Shown here piece by piece: positions 19,216 to 26,506 of a stretch of DNA of 26,506 nucleotides (positions are counted from its first letter, which is position 1; the number at the start of each line of letters is the position of its first letter). The notes below the pieces were generated by a model. The model saw nothing but the letters and a program-made list of their open reading frames with translations, made no database searches and had not been told where the DNA came from. Source of the DNA: Tritrichomonas musculus. Taxonomy: Eukaryota > Parabasalia > Tritrichomonadida > Tritrichomonadidae. The position numbers and the translations under genes were made by a program. Location: assembly GCA_039105265.1 (NCBI GenBank), contig JAPFFF010000322.1, forward strand, positions 1 to 26,506, read 5' to 3'.

Positions 19216-22200
19216 ATGTTTACGATTGAGCAGAGCGGGCACATAACAAAAACAAATACCATTGACGGATTGATTAACGAATACATTAAAAGATATGTTG
19301 ACAATTATGTCATCAAAGGTGATTCATCGAACGGAAACGTAGGAGGTTCAAACGGTCATGGAATCACTGAGGAACAATTGAATGAAGCTGTTAACGGATT
19401 GCGTGATTATGTTATCAACAATTACGCTTTATCAACTGATATACCTGATGACTTGATTAATGAAGAATCATTGACGACAAAAATAAATGAATCACTGAAA
19501 GGATATGCACTGAAGAGTGAAATACCAGAAGTACTCAAAAATAGTGAGTTACAATTGAACATAAAAGAACTATTACCAGACGAAATGTTTCAGAAATTGA
19601 TGGCTGAAGATGTTAAACCATTATCAGCTCAAGCATCAATGTGTTTAACAAGTATAGCAGCTAATGAAGGTCTTCAATCGGCTTTGGATGTTTGTGCCGA
19701 ACGATATGTTCCAAAAGATGATTTGAAGAATTACATCACGAGAGATAATTTGAATGTATCAACTGAATACACAATTGAAACTAAGACATATATGTTTCCT
19801 AATATAGGTCCAGTACCAGAAGAATATGAAGAAAACGGAATGGATACATCTCACGTTTTACCGTTCAAAGAAGGAACACATTTGGTTGGTTATAAATTTG
19901 ACAATAGTGGTAATATATTCCATTTTGATATCAGATTCAAGACAAATGAATTATATGCTGATGATGAATATAACGTTAAACAACATGAAGCTGAAGGATT
20001 TGAAAGTGAAGGTGAGTATTTTGAATTAGTGTGGGATGAAGTTAGTGGAGCAATTTATGATAGATATCAATACCTTCCAATAACAATAACATTAGCAGAA
20101 ACAGAAGAAAGATTAGCATTGAAGAGTGATATACCTGAACCAATTGATTTGACACCGTATTATACTAGTGCACAAGCTGATGAGAAGTTCGTCGATGAGG
20201 ATGAATTGGCTTATGAATTGGATAAGTATGAAACGAAAACAGTTGCAGAAGGAAAATATGCTTTGAAAAGTGAAATCCCAGAAATTATTGAGGGTCAAAC
20301 AACAATTCAATTCGAAATCGTCAATAATACAATTCCTGATTTGGATTACAACACATATCATGAACTGATTGAGCAATACGGGTTGGATATTGTTTCATCA
20401 AACAGTTTTTATACGGGTCATTATGTTCATGTAGACTATTCGTACAATGACGATGATGACGATAAACCCTCTCAGATAATGCGTATCGAAGGAAGTGATT
20501 CAAGTATTTGGTTTTTGTATGACAGCCATGAATTAATCAATCCAGGAACTGGCGATACACCAGAAGTTTTATCGTGTTCAATTACCAAAACTATCGAACC
20601 AACAGACAGAAACGCTTATTCAGCTAGATATGTGTCGAACACTTATGCTTTGAAGACGGATATACCAGAACCAGTTGACTTGACACCGTATTATACTAGT
20701 GCACAAGCTGATGAGAAGTTTGTTGATGAAGATGAATTAGCTTATGAATTAGATAAATATGCATTGAAAACAGATATACCAACAATTCCAACTGATTTGG
20801 TTAATGAATCTGCATTGAATACTGCATTATACGGAACTGAATTGAATATTGAATATCCGAATCCCGTTCGTGATTATATATTTGTAAAACCATACTTACC
20901 AGAAACCGATATACATGTGATATTTGATGTTAATTGGGGTTCTAACAAGGATTACATTAACAATATTCAGCATTTTGATTTGATATTCAAGCCTTATGAA
21001 AAATATATGAGAGGATATAGAATGATGTTAGATAATGGATTATCTATTGTATGGTATGACCGTGGTGAATTTATGTTGTGTAATTCAAGTGGCAATACTC
21101 AATGGTTAATCAACGTCATTAAAGCACAAATCGAATCACCATTTATTAAAACTGCAAATGTTGTTGATGAAAATCCAGAACAAATCACAATTCAATGTAC
21201 ACAGAATGAAAGTGGTTGTGTTGTCCCAGATGAATATATAAGAAGGGTATTAACAACCAAAAATATTCTCGTGAAGTTCAAACGAAATGCCGATGATGCA
21301 TCATATGAAGAAGCTGAATACGAATATTCTGGACGAAAGAGTGCAAATCTCATATACAAATCAACCAGCGGAGAGTCAAGTGAATTGATAGATATTCGTG
21401 TAGCTACACGTATTGTTTCATTGAGAGCTGAGGATGATACACTAACCAATATTTATGATGCAACTATCACATTAATCAGCATCCGACCTGTGAATGATGA
21501 TATGATTACTTCGGTGAAATATGTGAATGATAACTTTGCACTGAAGTCAAACGTCATAACAGAAGAACAACTAATAAAAAAATGTGCTATTGATTGCGGA
21601 CCGATTACAGAGGGCGGTGAAATATCAATTCATTATCTAAAACTTGAAGATAAGGTAATTAAACTGGAATACATAGTAGGTGATTATGCGCTATGTTTGG
21701 AAATAAGAATATTATTCTATGATACAGCCGCAAATCCTCATAACATTGTTCTTGTATTACATCAAAGAACTGTGTATTTCGACAATTTCAAATTCCCATT
21801 CTATTATGAAGACACTGTTGATATAACATCAGGAAGACCCCTGACATATAATTTCCCGATAGGCGGATATTCTTGGACAACTACTCAGGAATTATTAGAT
21901 GCTAAACAAATATATTCAAGATGCATCATGTCCCGAGGTTATTTAGCAAAATATAAGGCTGCTATTTACGGTGCACAATCAAACACAACAATCACACATT
22001 ACTCGCCGATTGAATCATCAATGAACTCTGTTAGTGATTTCGTTATAGGTTCTCCAGTGTATATGACAGGTAAGGTTTACAAACATGTTGGTGATGAATG
22101 GAAACCATCAACAGCTGATGATACAACTGATTGTATTTGTAGTGTAAAGACATCAGGAACATGGAAAGAATATGTCGGTATATGTGTGAGAATCGATGAC

Positions 22201-22422
22201 AAAAATAAATGTATCACATTCGCAAGTCATGGCGATTACATTTGCAAAGTTAATGATTCATCATGTTATTCAATCGGGGATGAGGTGTTTATCGATAATG
22301 AAGACAATAAGCTGAAAGTTCTTTCAGGAGAGACAGCAATAACATCAAAAATAAAACGTATGACTGTTGGAATCATTACAAGTATCATTGATGAAAGAAC
22401 ATTAGCTGTATTCAAAGAGTAA
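19216..22422 (+). CDS. Modular fibre-like protein, candidate receptor-binding spike
   Basis: 1068 residues. The N-terminus (1-50) ends in a Gly/Asn-rich hinge, suiting an anchor to the virion. From there Y-A-L-K-S-D-I-P type repeats recur (near 74, 101, 302, 348, 477, 516 and 775) and alternate with beta-rich modules of about 100-130 residues. This resembles the repeated shaft linkers of phage tail fibres. A 28-residue block, DLTPYYTSAQADEKF onward, occurs identically at 311-338 and 488-515. The last 130 residues (from about 935) form a beta-rich head with SPVYMTGKVYKH, EYVGICVRID, ITFASHGDYICKV and MTVGIITSI, similar in pattern to DUF2190-like phage decoration domains. It would be a virion surface spike; this is inferred. 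There is no signal peptide or membrane segment. The stop is TAAATC. Confidence 0.75.
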   Translation: MFTIEQSGHITKTNTIDGLINEYIKRYVDNYVIKGDSSNGNVGGSNGHGITEEQLNEAVNGLRDYVINNYALSTDIPDDLINEESLTTKINESLKGYALKSEIPEVLKNSELQLNIKELLPDEMFQKLMAEDVKPLSAQASMCLTSIAANEGLQSALDVCAERYVPKDDLKNYITRDNLNVSTEYTIETKTYMFPNIGPVPEEYEENGMDTSHVLPFKEGTHLVGYKFDNSGNIFHFDIRFKTNELYADDEYNVKQHEAEGFESEGEYFELVWDEVSGAIYDRYQYLPITITLAETEERLALKSDIPEPIDLTPYYTSAQADEKFVDEDELAYELDKYETKTVAEGKYALKSEIPEIIEGQTTIQFEIVNNTIPDLDYNTYHELIEQYGLDIVSSNSFYTGHYVHVDYSYNDDDDDKPSQIMRIEGSDSSIWFLYDSHELINPGTGDTPEVLSCSITKTIEPTDRNAYSARYVSNTYALKTDIPEPVDLTPYYTSAQADEKFVDEDELAYELDKYALKTDIPTIPTDLVNESALNTALYGTELNIEYPNPVRDYIFVKPYLPETDIHVIFDVNWGSNKDYINNIQHFDLIFKPYEKYMRGYRMMLDNGLSIVWYDRGEFMLCNSSGNTQWLINVIKAQIESPFIKTANVVDENPEQITIQCTQNESGCVVPDEYIRRVLTTKNILVKFKRNADDASYEEAEYEYSGRKSANLIYKSTSGESSELIDIRVATRIVSLRAEDDTLTNIYDATITLISIRPVNDDMITSVKYVNDNFALKSNVITEEQLIKKCAIDCGPITEGGEISIHYLKLEDKVIKLEYIVGDYALCLEIRILFYDTAANPHNIVLVLHQRTVYFDNFKFPFYYEDTVDITSGRPLTYNFPIGGYSWTTTQELLDAKQIYSRCIMSRGYLAKYKAAIYGAQSNTTITHYSPIESSMNSVSDFVIGSPVYMTGKVYKHVGDEWKPSTADDTTDCICSVKTSGTWKEYVGICVRIDDKNKCITFASHGDYICKVNDSSCYSIGDEVFIDNEDNKLKVLSGETAITSKIKRMTVGIITSIIDERTLAVFKE
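20146..20760 (+). repeat. Duplicated 84-bp coding block in the fibre gene
   Basis: Copies at 20146-20229 and 20677-20760, exactly 531 bases (177 codons) apart. The 41 bases at 20149-20189 and 20680-20720 are identical. The rest differs only at third codon positions (six in the second half plus one in the first codon), so all 28 residues are the same. A duplicated module kept by selection on the protein explains this. Confidence 0.9.
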
Positions 22423-22501
22423 ATCAATTGATTGATTTTCATTTTATTTTTGTTCATTTATTTATTAATTCATGATTTCAATACATATCTGGTCAAAATA
22501 A

Positions 22502-22536
22502 TTTTTCTTCAGAAAAAGTTCTCGAAAAATTTTTCG
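22502..22536. repeat. Hairpin followed by perfect 14-bp palindrome
   Basis: TTTTTC at 22502-22507 pairs with GAAAAA at 22512-22517 around a TTCA loop. Five bases later CGAAAAATTTTTCG at 22523-22536 is a perfect palindrome. It lies about 80 bases after the fibre stop. It could be a protein-binding site, an origin element or a transcript end. Confidence 0.6.
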
Positions 22537-22627
22537 CTAATATTGCTATAAATGTGTAAACCAATATAGTATATAACCATTTAAATATAAATCTGTAAAT
22601 GAAAACTATTATTATACGGCAATGATA

Positions 22628-22699
22628 TGGCATGATGGGTATTGCGTCTACAGAGACCTTGTAAAGGTGGTAGGTTCGATTCACATACATGACACTTTT
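22628..22699 (+). ncRNA. tRNA-like RNA polymerase III unit (degenerate tRNA or small RNA)
   Basis: TGGCATGATGG at 22628-22638 matches the A box of tRNA genes at 10 of 11 positions. GGTTCGATTCA at 22673-22683 matches the B box (GGTTCGANNCC) at 10 of 11. TTTT at 22696-22699 is a Pol III stop. A-box to B-box spacing is tRNA-like. The D arm can pair (GGCA with TGC). ACCTT-GTA-AAGGT at 22656-22668 forms an anticodon-like hairpin whose loop could read TGT or GTA. However, about six extra bases lie between the D arm and this hairpin, the T stem pairs poorly, and I find no acceptor stem. It is therefore a relic, a tRNA-derived short element, or an untranslated Pol III transcript rather than a normal tRNA. 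Confidence 0.45.
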
Positions 22700-22832
22700 C
22701 TGTATTATTTTATATATTATCCTAGAAAATGTAGAAAGCAACCGCTGGATTCGAAAGATAATAATATAAGAGAGGCAGAATGTACAACCCGTATACATTA
22801 AAACAATTCATGAAAAAACTATTATAAATGGT

Positions 22833-22973
22833 TTCCCACAAAGAACCGTCAAAAAACTAAAAACACTTTAACGTGTTCCCACAAAGAACCGTCAAAATAC
22901 ACCGTACTCTTTACATTAATAATCTTTATACATATTACTTTAATAATAACACTGAATGACGGTTCTTTGTGGG
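22833..22973. repeat. 17-bp repeat, two direct copies and one inverted
   Basis: CCCACAAAGAACCGTCA occurs at 22835-22851 and 22878-22894, and as its reverse complement TGACGGTTCTTTGTGGG at 22957-22973. The two direct copies also share flanking TT and AAA. The outer pair bounds 139 bp and the inner pair 96 bp, like a tiny inverted-repeat transposon (MITE) with a duplicated left end. A small hairpin AACAC...GTGTT (22862-22877) precedes the second copy. No clear target duplication was found. Alternatively it is a multi-site operator or origin. Confidence 0.8.
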
Positions 22974-23041
22974 TTTTTGCCCCGAAGTTCTATATTTTTT
23001 TTGTTCAATCAGTGGAGTACAAAAAAAAACATATAAATGTG

Positions 23042-23057
23042 TCATTTATTTTTATTC
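23042..23057 (-). terminator. 3' signal of the KilA-N gene
   Basis: On the - strand the sequence two bases after the KilA-N stop is GAATAAAAATAAATGA, identical to the block after the 852-residue gene and nearly identical to that around the capsid stop. It contains the trichomonad TAAA polyadenylation signal. Confidence 0.6.
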
Positions 23058-23059
23058 AT

Positions 23060-23815
23060 TCATGATTGAAATTGATTGAAGTATTCATCAATGAGTGTGT
23101 GTAATCGGTCAAGATGTCTTGTTTGAATTCTTATTGTGCACATATTGATATCGTAATCATCAGCTCCAAATGTTCGTTTGACAATACTTTTGATGTCTTT
23201 GTTCGGACTCATCGCTATTGGTAAATTATCTTTGAAATACCATCTTTCATCTTCATTTCGATAATGATTAATGATTTGTCGAAAGTTAGATTTATGACGA
23301 CGAACTAAATGAAGAATAACATTGTCATTATCGTTTGGTATTGTTTCTTTCCAAATCAAATATTTATAATCATGTTCTCTATTAGCTGGAACCATTCGTG
23401 GTCGTTGTTCATTGATTGTTTCAGTTAATTGTTGTCTTTCACGTTCAAAATGAGAATCAAGAAGCTTCATGATATTCCAAGCATATTTTGGTGATGCCCA
23501 CATGGCAACATGATTGACAAGCAATCGGTGAACATAATAACCTCGTAATTGAACTGGCAATTCATCACGTTTTTCATATAATTTTTCTAGGCTCGGAATT
23601 CCGAGGGTAGCATTTTCAAGGAATTCTTTGGTTGATTTGTTTTCGAACCAATGAAAAGCATTCTTTGTTGATTTACAAGCTGTTATGATTGATTGCATTT
23701 GATACATATCATCTTGTTTTGAATGAATGATTCTTAAATGTTGATTATATTGAATGTATTCATAATCATTGTTGATTGCTTGAACTGTTGCTGTTTGGTT
23801 GTTAGTTGCTGACAT
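23060..23815 (-). CDS. KilA-N domain protein with C-terminal virus-type domain
   Basis: 251 residues. The KilA-N domain spans about 33-120. HWFENKSTKEFL at 55-66 matches the W-x-N...T-x-E-F/I segment, and GYYVHRLLVNHVAMWASPKY at 92-111 matches the diagnostic G-x-Y/W-V-H...hAxWxSP segment. Residues about 145-250 (from KYLIWKET, with VRRHKSNFRQIINHY and TRHLDRLHTLIDEYF) resemble the domain that follows KilA-N or Bro in large DNA viruses. KilA-N is a DNA-binding fold found in phages, poxviruses, iridoviruses and many Trichomonas Mavericks, so a regulatory or replication role is likely. The ATG is preceded by GGCTACA on the - strand. The gene follows the polymerase on the same strand with 156 bases between them, so transcription order is polymerase then KilA-N. 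Confidence 0.85.
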   Translation of the reverse strand: MSATNNQTATVQAINNDYEYIQYNQHLRIIHSKQDDMYQMQSIITACKSTKNAFHWFENKSTKEFLENATLGIPSLEKLYEKRDELPVQLRGYYVHRLLVNHVAMWASPKYAWNIMKLLDSHFERERQQLTETINEQRPRMVPANREHDYKYLIWKETIPNDNDNVILHLVRRHKSNFRQIINHYRNEDERWYFKDNLPIAMSPNKDIKSIVKRTFGADDYDINMCTIRIQTRHLDRLHTLIDEYFNQFQS

Positions 23816-23971
23816 TGTAGCCTTTTAATTAGCTGATAAAAAATTGATTTAAAAATAAATCAATCAAAAATAAATTGATTTTCATTGATGATTTGTCGAC
23901 TGGGGAAAATATCCCACTCGATTCATTTAATGATTCCTCGACCATGCGATTTTGCACCCTCGATAATTCAT
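23816..23971. other. Spacer with direct and inverted repeats between polymerase and KilA-N genes
   Basis: ATTCATTTAATGATT occurs at 23921-23935 and 23966-23980, each shortly after CTCGAT, and the second copy spans the polymerase stop. TCATTTAATGATT is also at 10620-10632, again at the 3' side of a leftward gene. On the - strand it reads AATCATTAAATGA, containing TAAA. An AT-rich stretch at about 23846-23880 contains repeated AAATAAATTGATT/AATCAATC inverted pieces that could serve as the KilA-N promoter or an autoregulatory site. Confidence 0.55.
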
Positions 23972-26506
23972 TTAATGATTTTCAATGAAATAATCCTTTG
24001 CAGTGAAACCATTGACATAAGGACAACAACAATGATTTGATAATACCAACATTTTTGAATGTGCTGCTGTTAAAGCATTTTTGATTACAGTTATTTTACT
24101 CATCAGTTGTGAATTTAATTGAAGGTTTATATTCTTTCCTTTCATTACTGATTGCTTTTCAATGACATTTTTGTAATCACTTGATTTGATGTTGTTCTTC
24201 TTCAATGAAACACCTTTGAGCTTTAATGAAATTGTTTTGTCATCTGACCAAATCGTATAACACTTGGCACATAAAGCAACTTGATTTGCTCCGAACTTTT
24301 CTACACAGCATCCGAGTATCTTTTTCTCATCATATACATCATTGATTGCAGGGTTTGGCATAAAGCTATAAATGTGTTTGTCATAAAATGTTTTGTCTTT
24401 GATGACGTAATCAAACAACTGGTCAATCGGTTTATTCATATCACCAGCGATTGACATGTACAGACTGTCTGTATCGACCGAGTTGAAATGAATTTTATTC
24501 ATGTCAATGCATTTGTATAGAAAGTCATAAAGGAAAGTCAAATACCAGTATTTCGCATTGTCTAATGTCCAAAATGATTCCTGAAGACATGTATTACATT
24601 TGAATGAATGAGGTTGTGATTGTATCAAATAACAATCATTTGACAATTTACATCCATTGCGATAAGTATCGGATGCAATCAATTGAAAGGCTTTATTTTT
24701 ATCAACAATTCTGACTTTATTAAAGTTCTCTGAATTCATTCCGTCATATCCGTAAGATCCGTTCATACTAATCTTGTAAAACTTTTCGTTCCCGTGTGCC
24801 TTTCCTGACAATATATCTTGACGCTTCTTCATAAACTCACAAACAAATTGATTAAAACCGTCATGTGCCTCGTATAAACTTAAGCTCTTAATGTCATCAA
24901 CTATAAGTCCGTGGTCGATTAAAAACCATAAATAATAGTTCGAGAACGTCATAAATGTACCGCATGTATCAAGCAACATTGTCAGCTTTCTTGTTTCTTT
25001 ATCTGCTGAATTCAGTTTATTGTCTTTCATATATTTGTACATATAGCTTCCAATCGTTTGTTCATCATTCATTATATTGATATTTCTAAACACAGGAGGA
25101 AAGTTAATCAAATCATTGATTTTATTCTTTGGGCATCTTAATTTGACTTCAGCTTTGAATATAAACTCAGGGTTTGCATCAAATCGTTTCTTTGATTGAA
25201 TGATATTCATTGCAGCATTGAATACATTTTCATTCTTGTTTCCATCTTCATCATAAACATCAAATCGTTTTATAAATGAGCCAGGCATGTACATGATTCC
25301 TCCGTGATAAGGATTAAATGAATGTTTTACTGAACTGAATGATGAAGGATACAATGAATTGAAATCAATACCAGCAACGTGAGAGACTGTGTTTGAAGTG
25401 TCATAGCTAATGATTCTGTCATTAACGGCATCATATTTGAGTTTATTGATTAATGTTTGACCTCTGATGTTCACTCGATGAAGTACATTTGATAATCCTC
25501 CCGTTATGTTCTCTCTCAAATTGTAGTATTCTTTTTCATCAGTTATGAGTGTTGGCAGGTGATGGAGCTTGCAGAATTTTTTCAATTGTATTTTGGTTCT
25601 TGTTATCTTGTCGTCATCACGTTGTCGTAAACGATTACATTCAGCACAAGCAAGTAAACAGTTATCAATCTGATGTCCTTTGTTGTTATCTATTCTGTCA
25701 AGTGTCGGTTTGTTGTTGTAAGTAAAGTGTTCACCACATAAATGACATTTACCTGTTTCATTTGATTCATACAATTTCATGAATGCTTCGAAATCCTTTT
25801 CACTAACACATTTTGAAATATCTCGTTGATTTTGATTTGATTGAAGCGATGAATCGCCTTTTTGCGAGCAAAAATTATGTTTCATGTCTTGCTTTCGATA
25901 ATTATCACATTTATTTAACCACCATTTCATTGTTGGTTTGAATGTATTCATCTTGTTGATGATTTCATAGTCGTTCTTCGGGTTGAAATCTTTGTAAGCA
26001 AGAGCATATTTGATACATGAAGCATTCTTTGATAACGAAAGATTGCTAATCAAATCAACTTTATATTCAGCATTCATTTGAATAAGGTTGTCAATAGGTT
26101 TAATCATCATTTCAACATCATTGTCATTGTATGATAACAAATAATCCCAACGTGTTGCAAACCTCTTTGAATCAATCAAATACTCTTCATAATCAGCTTT
26201 TGTTAAAGGATTCTTTTGATTGAGATAACTGTAAAAGTCTTCATATTCAAATGGTTCACTCTTTGACAACACTTCATTATAATTTTCACTGTTGATTGCT
26301 TCATAAGGAAAGACACCTTTCGAACTGTTAGATATACCGCCAAAATCGATTCCAAACTGTTTGAGTGTTCCTCCAGCAACAAATGCTTGTGCGTCAATGA
26401 ACCTCAATCGAATAGGGTACTTTGATGACTTCAATATGAATTGTTTCAATGATGTAGCAGTTCCAATCATTCCGCTATCGATTGACCAATGATTTTTAAT
26501 CAATTG
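23972..26506 (-). CDS. POLB: Protein-primed family B DNA polymerase with internal HNH domain (5' end outside window)
   Basis: At least 844 residues; the frame is open to the right edge, so the true start is outside. Numbering counts from the codon at 26503. Exonuclease motifs appear as LRFIDAQAF (Asp37) and YNDNDVEMM (about 124). An HNH domain with two C-x-x-C pairs is inserted at about 235-300 (CHLCG, TLDRIDNNKGH, CAECNRLR). GGLSNVLHRVN precedes the polymerase palm. Motif A is DFNSLYPSS (about 378), motif B KISMNGSYGYDG (about 576) and motif C SVDTDSLYM (about 675). The long spacing A to B leaves room for the TPR insertions of protein-primed enzymes. A KCYTIW...KLKGVSLKK tail matches the late conserved region. 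It copies the linear element using a terminal protein as primer; terminal-protein sequence may precede the window edge. The stop is TAAATG. Confidence 0.92.
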   Translation of the reverse strand, partial: QLIKNHWSIDSGMIGTATSLKQFILKSSKYPIRLRFIDAQAFVAGGTLKQFGIDFGGISNSSKGVFPYEAINSENYNEVLSKSEPFEYEDFYSYLNQKNPLTKADYEEYLIDSKRFATRWDYLLSYNDNDVEMMIKPIDNLIQMNAEYKVDLISNLSLSKNASCIKYALAYKDFNPKNDYEIINKMNTFKPTMKWWLNKCDNYRKQDMKHNFCSQKGDSSLQSNQNQRDISKCVSEKDFEAFMKLYESNETGKCHLCGEHFTYNNKPTLDRIDNNKGHQIDNCLLACAECNRLRQRDDDKITRTKIQLKKFCKLHHLPTLITDEKEYYNLRENITGGLSNVLHRVNIRGQTLINKLKYDAVNDRIISYDTSNTVSHVAGIDFNSLYPSSFSSVKHSFNPYHGGIMYMPGSFIKRFDVYDEDGNKNENVFNAAMNIIQSKKRFDANPEFIFKAEVKLRCPKNKINDLINFPPVFRNINIMNDEQTIGSYMYKYMKDNKLNSADKETRKLTMLLDTCGTFMTFSNYYLWFLIDHGLIVDDIKSLSLYEAHDGFNQFVCEFMKKRQDILSGKAHGNEKFYKISMNGSYGYDGMNSENFNKVRIVDKNKAFQLIASDTYRNGCKLSNDCYLIQSQPHSFKCNTCLQESFWTLDNAKYWYLTFLYDFLYKCIDMNKIHFNSVDTDSLYMSIAGDMNKPIDQLFDYVIKDKTFYDKHIYSFMPNPAINDVYDEKKILGCCVEKFGANQVALCAKCYTIWSDDKTISLKLKGVSLKKNNIKSSDYKNVIEKQSVMKGKNINLQLNSQLMSKITVIKNALTAAHSKMLVLSNHCCCPYVNGFTAKDYFIENH

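Larger units (their letters stand above)
22423..23059. other. Gene-free island between fibre and KilA-N genes
   Basis: 637 bases in the otherwise tightly packed element. It holds a hairpin and palindrome at 22502-22536, a tRNA-like unit at 22628-22699, and a 17-base repeat in three copies at 22833-22973. A reading frame of 101 codons on the - strand crosses the tRNA-like unit but is hydrophobic, low in complexity and not credible. A GAACAAAAATAA motif on the - strand near 22444-22455 is seen again on the + strand at 10601 and 16569. The island may be an insertion or a regulatory or replication region. Confidence 0.7.
10319..26506. mobile_element. Maverick/Polinton-type element, left end and interior (runs off right edge)
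   Basis: The genes in this interval match the Maverick/Polinton set: protein-primed family B DNA polymerase, retroviral-type integrase, double-jelly-roll-like major capsid protein, plus accessory HNH and KilA-N proteins. Elements of this class are usually about 15-25 kb, begin 5'-AG, carry long terminal inverted repeats and make 6-bp target duplications. Here the sequence starts AGTAGTATATGTG immediately at the end of the satellite. The other terminus is outside the window, so the inverted repeat cannot be tested here. The element looks whole in the part visible, with no evident breaks, which suggests a young copy. The FtsK/HerA-type ATPase and the adenovirus-type protease normally found were not recognised and may lie beyond 26506. 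Confidence 0.85.

Noticed and set aside
22615-22699. Functional tRNA-Thr or tRNA-Tyr gene
   Set aside because: Acceptor stem not found, T stem poorly paired and extra bases before the anticodon-like hairpin.
22493-22798. 101-codon open frame on the - strand
   Set aside because: Hydrophobic and low in complexity, crosses the tRNA-like unit and palindrome, and has composition unlike the neighbouring genes.
25595-25800. Intein in the DNA polymerase
   Set aside because: The HNH segment lacks the splicing blocks (no N-terminal Cys/Ser block, no C-terminal HN pair) and is too short; it is a domain insertion.
26501-26503. Start codon of the polymerase at the right edge
   Set aside because: The codon is TTG and the frame stays open to the last base, so the real start is outside the window.
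10319-26506. Bacterial prophage
   Set aside because: The fibre recalls phages, but there are no ribosome binding sites, the polymerase, integrase and capsid are of Maverick type, and start and stop contexts are trichomonad-like.

Overview
The window looks like nuclear DNA of a parabasalid (trichomonad) protist, most probably a Trichomonas relative. It holds one end of a Maverick/Polinton-type virus-like element, abutting a very long satellite array. The host call rests on three things. The DNA is AT-rich, with extremely short spacers and no Shine-Dalgarno sites or visible introns. TCAYW initiator-like motifs lie directly before several start codons, and TAAA, often fused to the stop codon, occurs at most gene ends, as known for trichomonad genes. 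The gene set (protein-primed DNA polymerase B, retroviral-type integrase, capsid, KilA-N and HNH proteins) is that of the Mavericks that crowd the Trichomonas vaginalis genome. The species itself is inferred, not proven.

Layout. (1) 1-10318: a 59-bp satellite, 172 full units plus 57 bases of another, almost without variation and running off the left edge. (2) 10319-10648: a gene-free end region that begins 5'-AG, read here as the left terminus of the element. (3) 10649-11880: four small genes on both strands, two with coiled coils and one amphipathic. (4) 11930-16581: a compact rightward block of major capsid protein, HNH endonuclease, integrase, a small beta-rich protein and a proline-rich protein. 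(5) 16635-19193: a large leftward gene, probably a virion protein. (6) 19216-22422: a rightward modular protein that resembles a phage tail fibre. (7) 22423-23059: a gene-free island with hairpins, a tRNA-like Pol III unit and a 17-bp repeat present in both orientations. (8) 23060-26506: a leftward KilA-N protein and the DNA polymerase, which runs off the right edge.

How the parts fit. The polymerase and an unseen terminal-protein function would copy the element, and the integrase would insert it. The capsid protein, the candidate vertex protein, the amphipathic peptide, the large 852-residue protein and the fibre would form a virion. The capsid ATPase and the cysteine protease usual for the group are not in this window and may lie beyond its right edge. 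The genes seen are open along their whole length and the element looks whole and young so far as it is visible.

The points most worth a second look are: the exact abutment of element and satellite, which predicts the target duplication; a fixed 14-base variant spaced at whole numbers of satellite units; a tail-fibre-like receptor-binding protein in a eukaryotic element; the HNH domain inside the polymerase; and the tRNA-like unit beside an inverted-repeat cassette.
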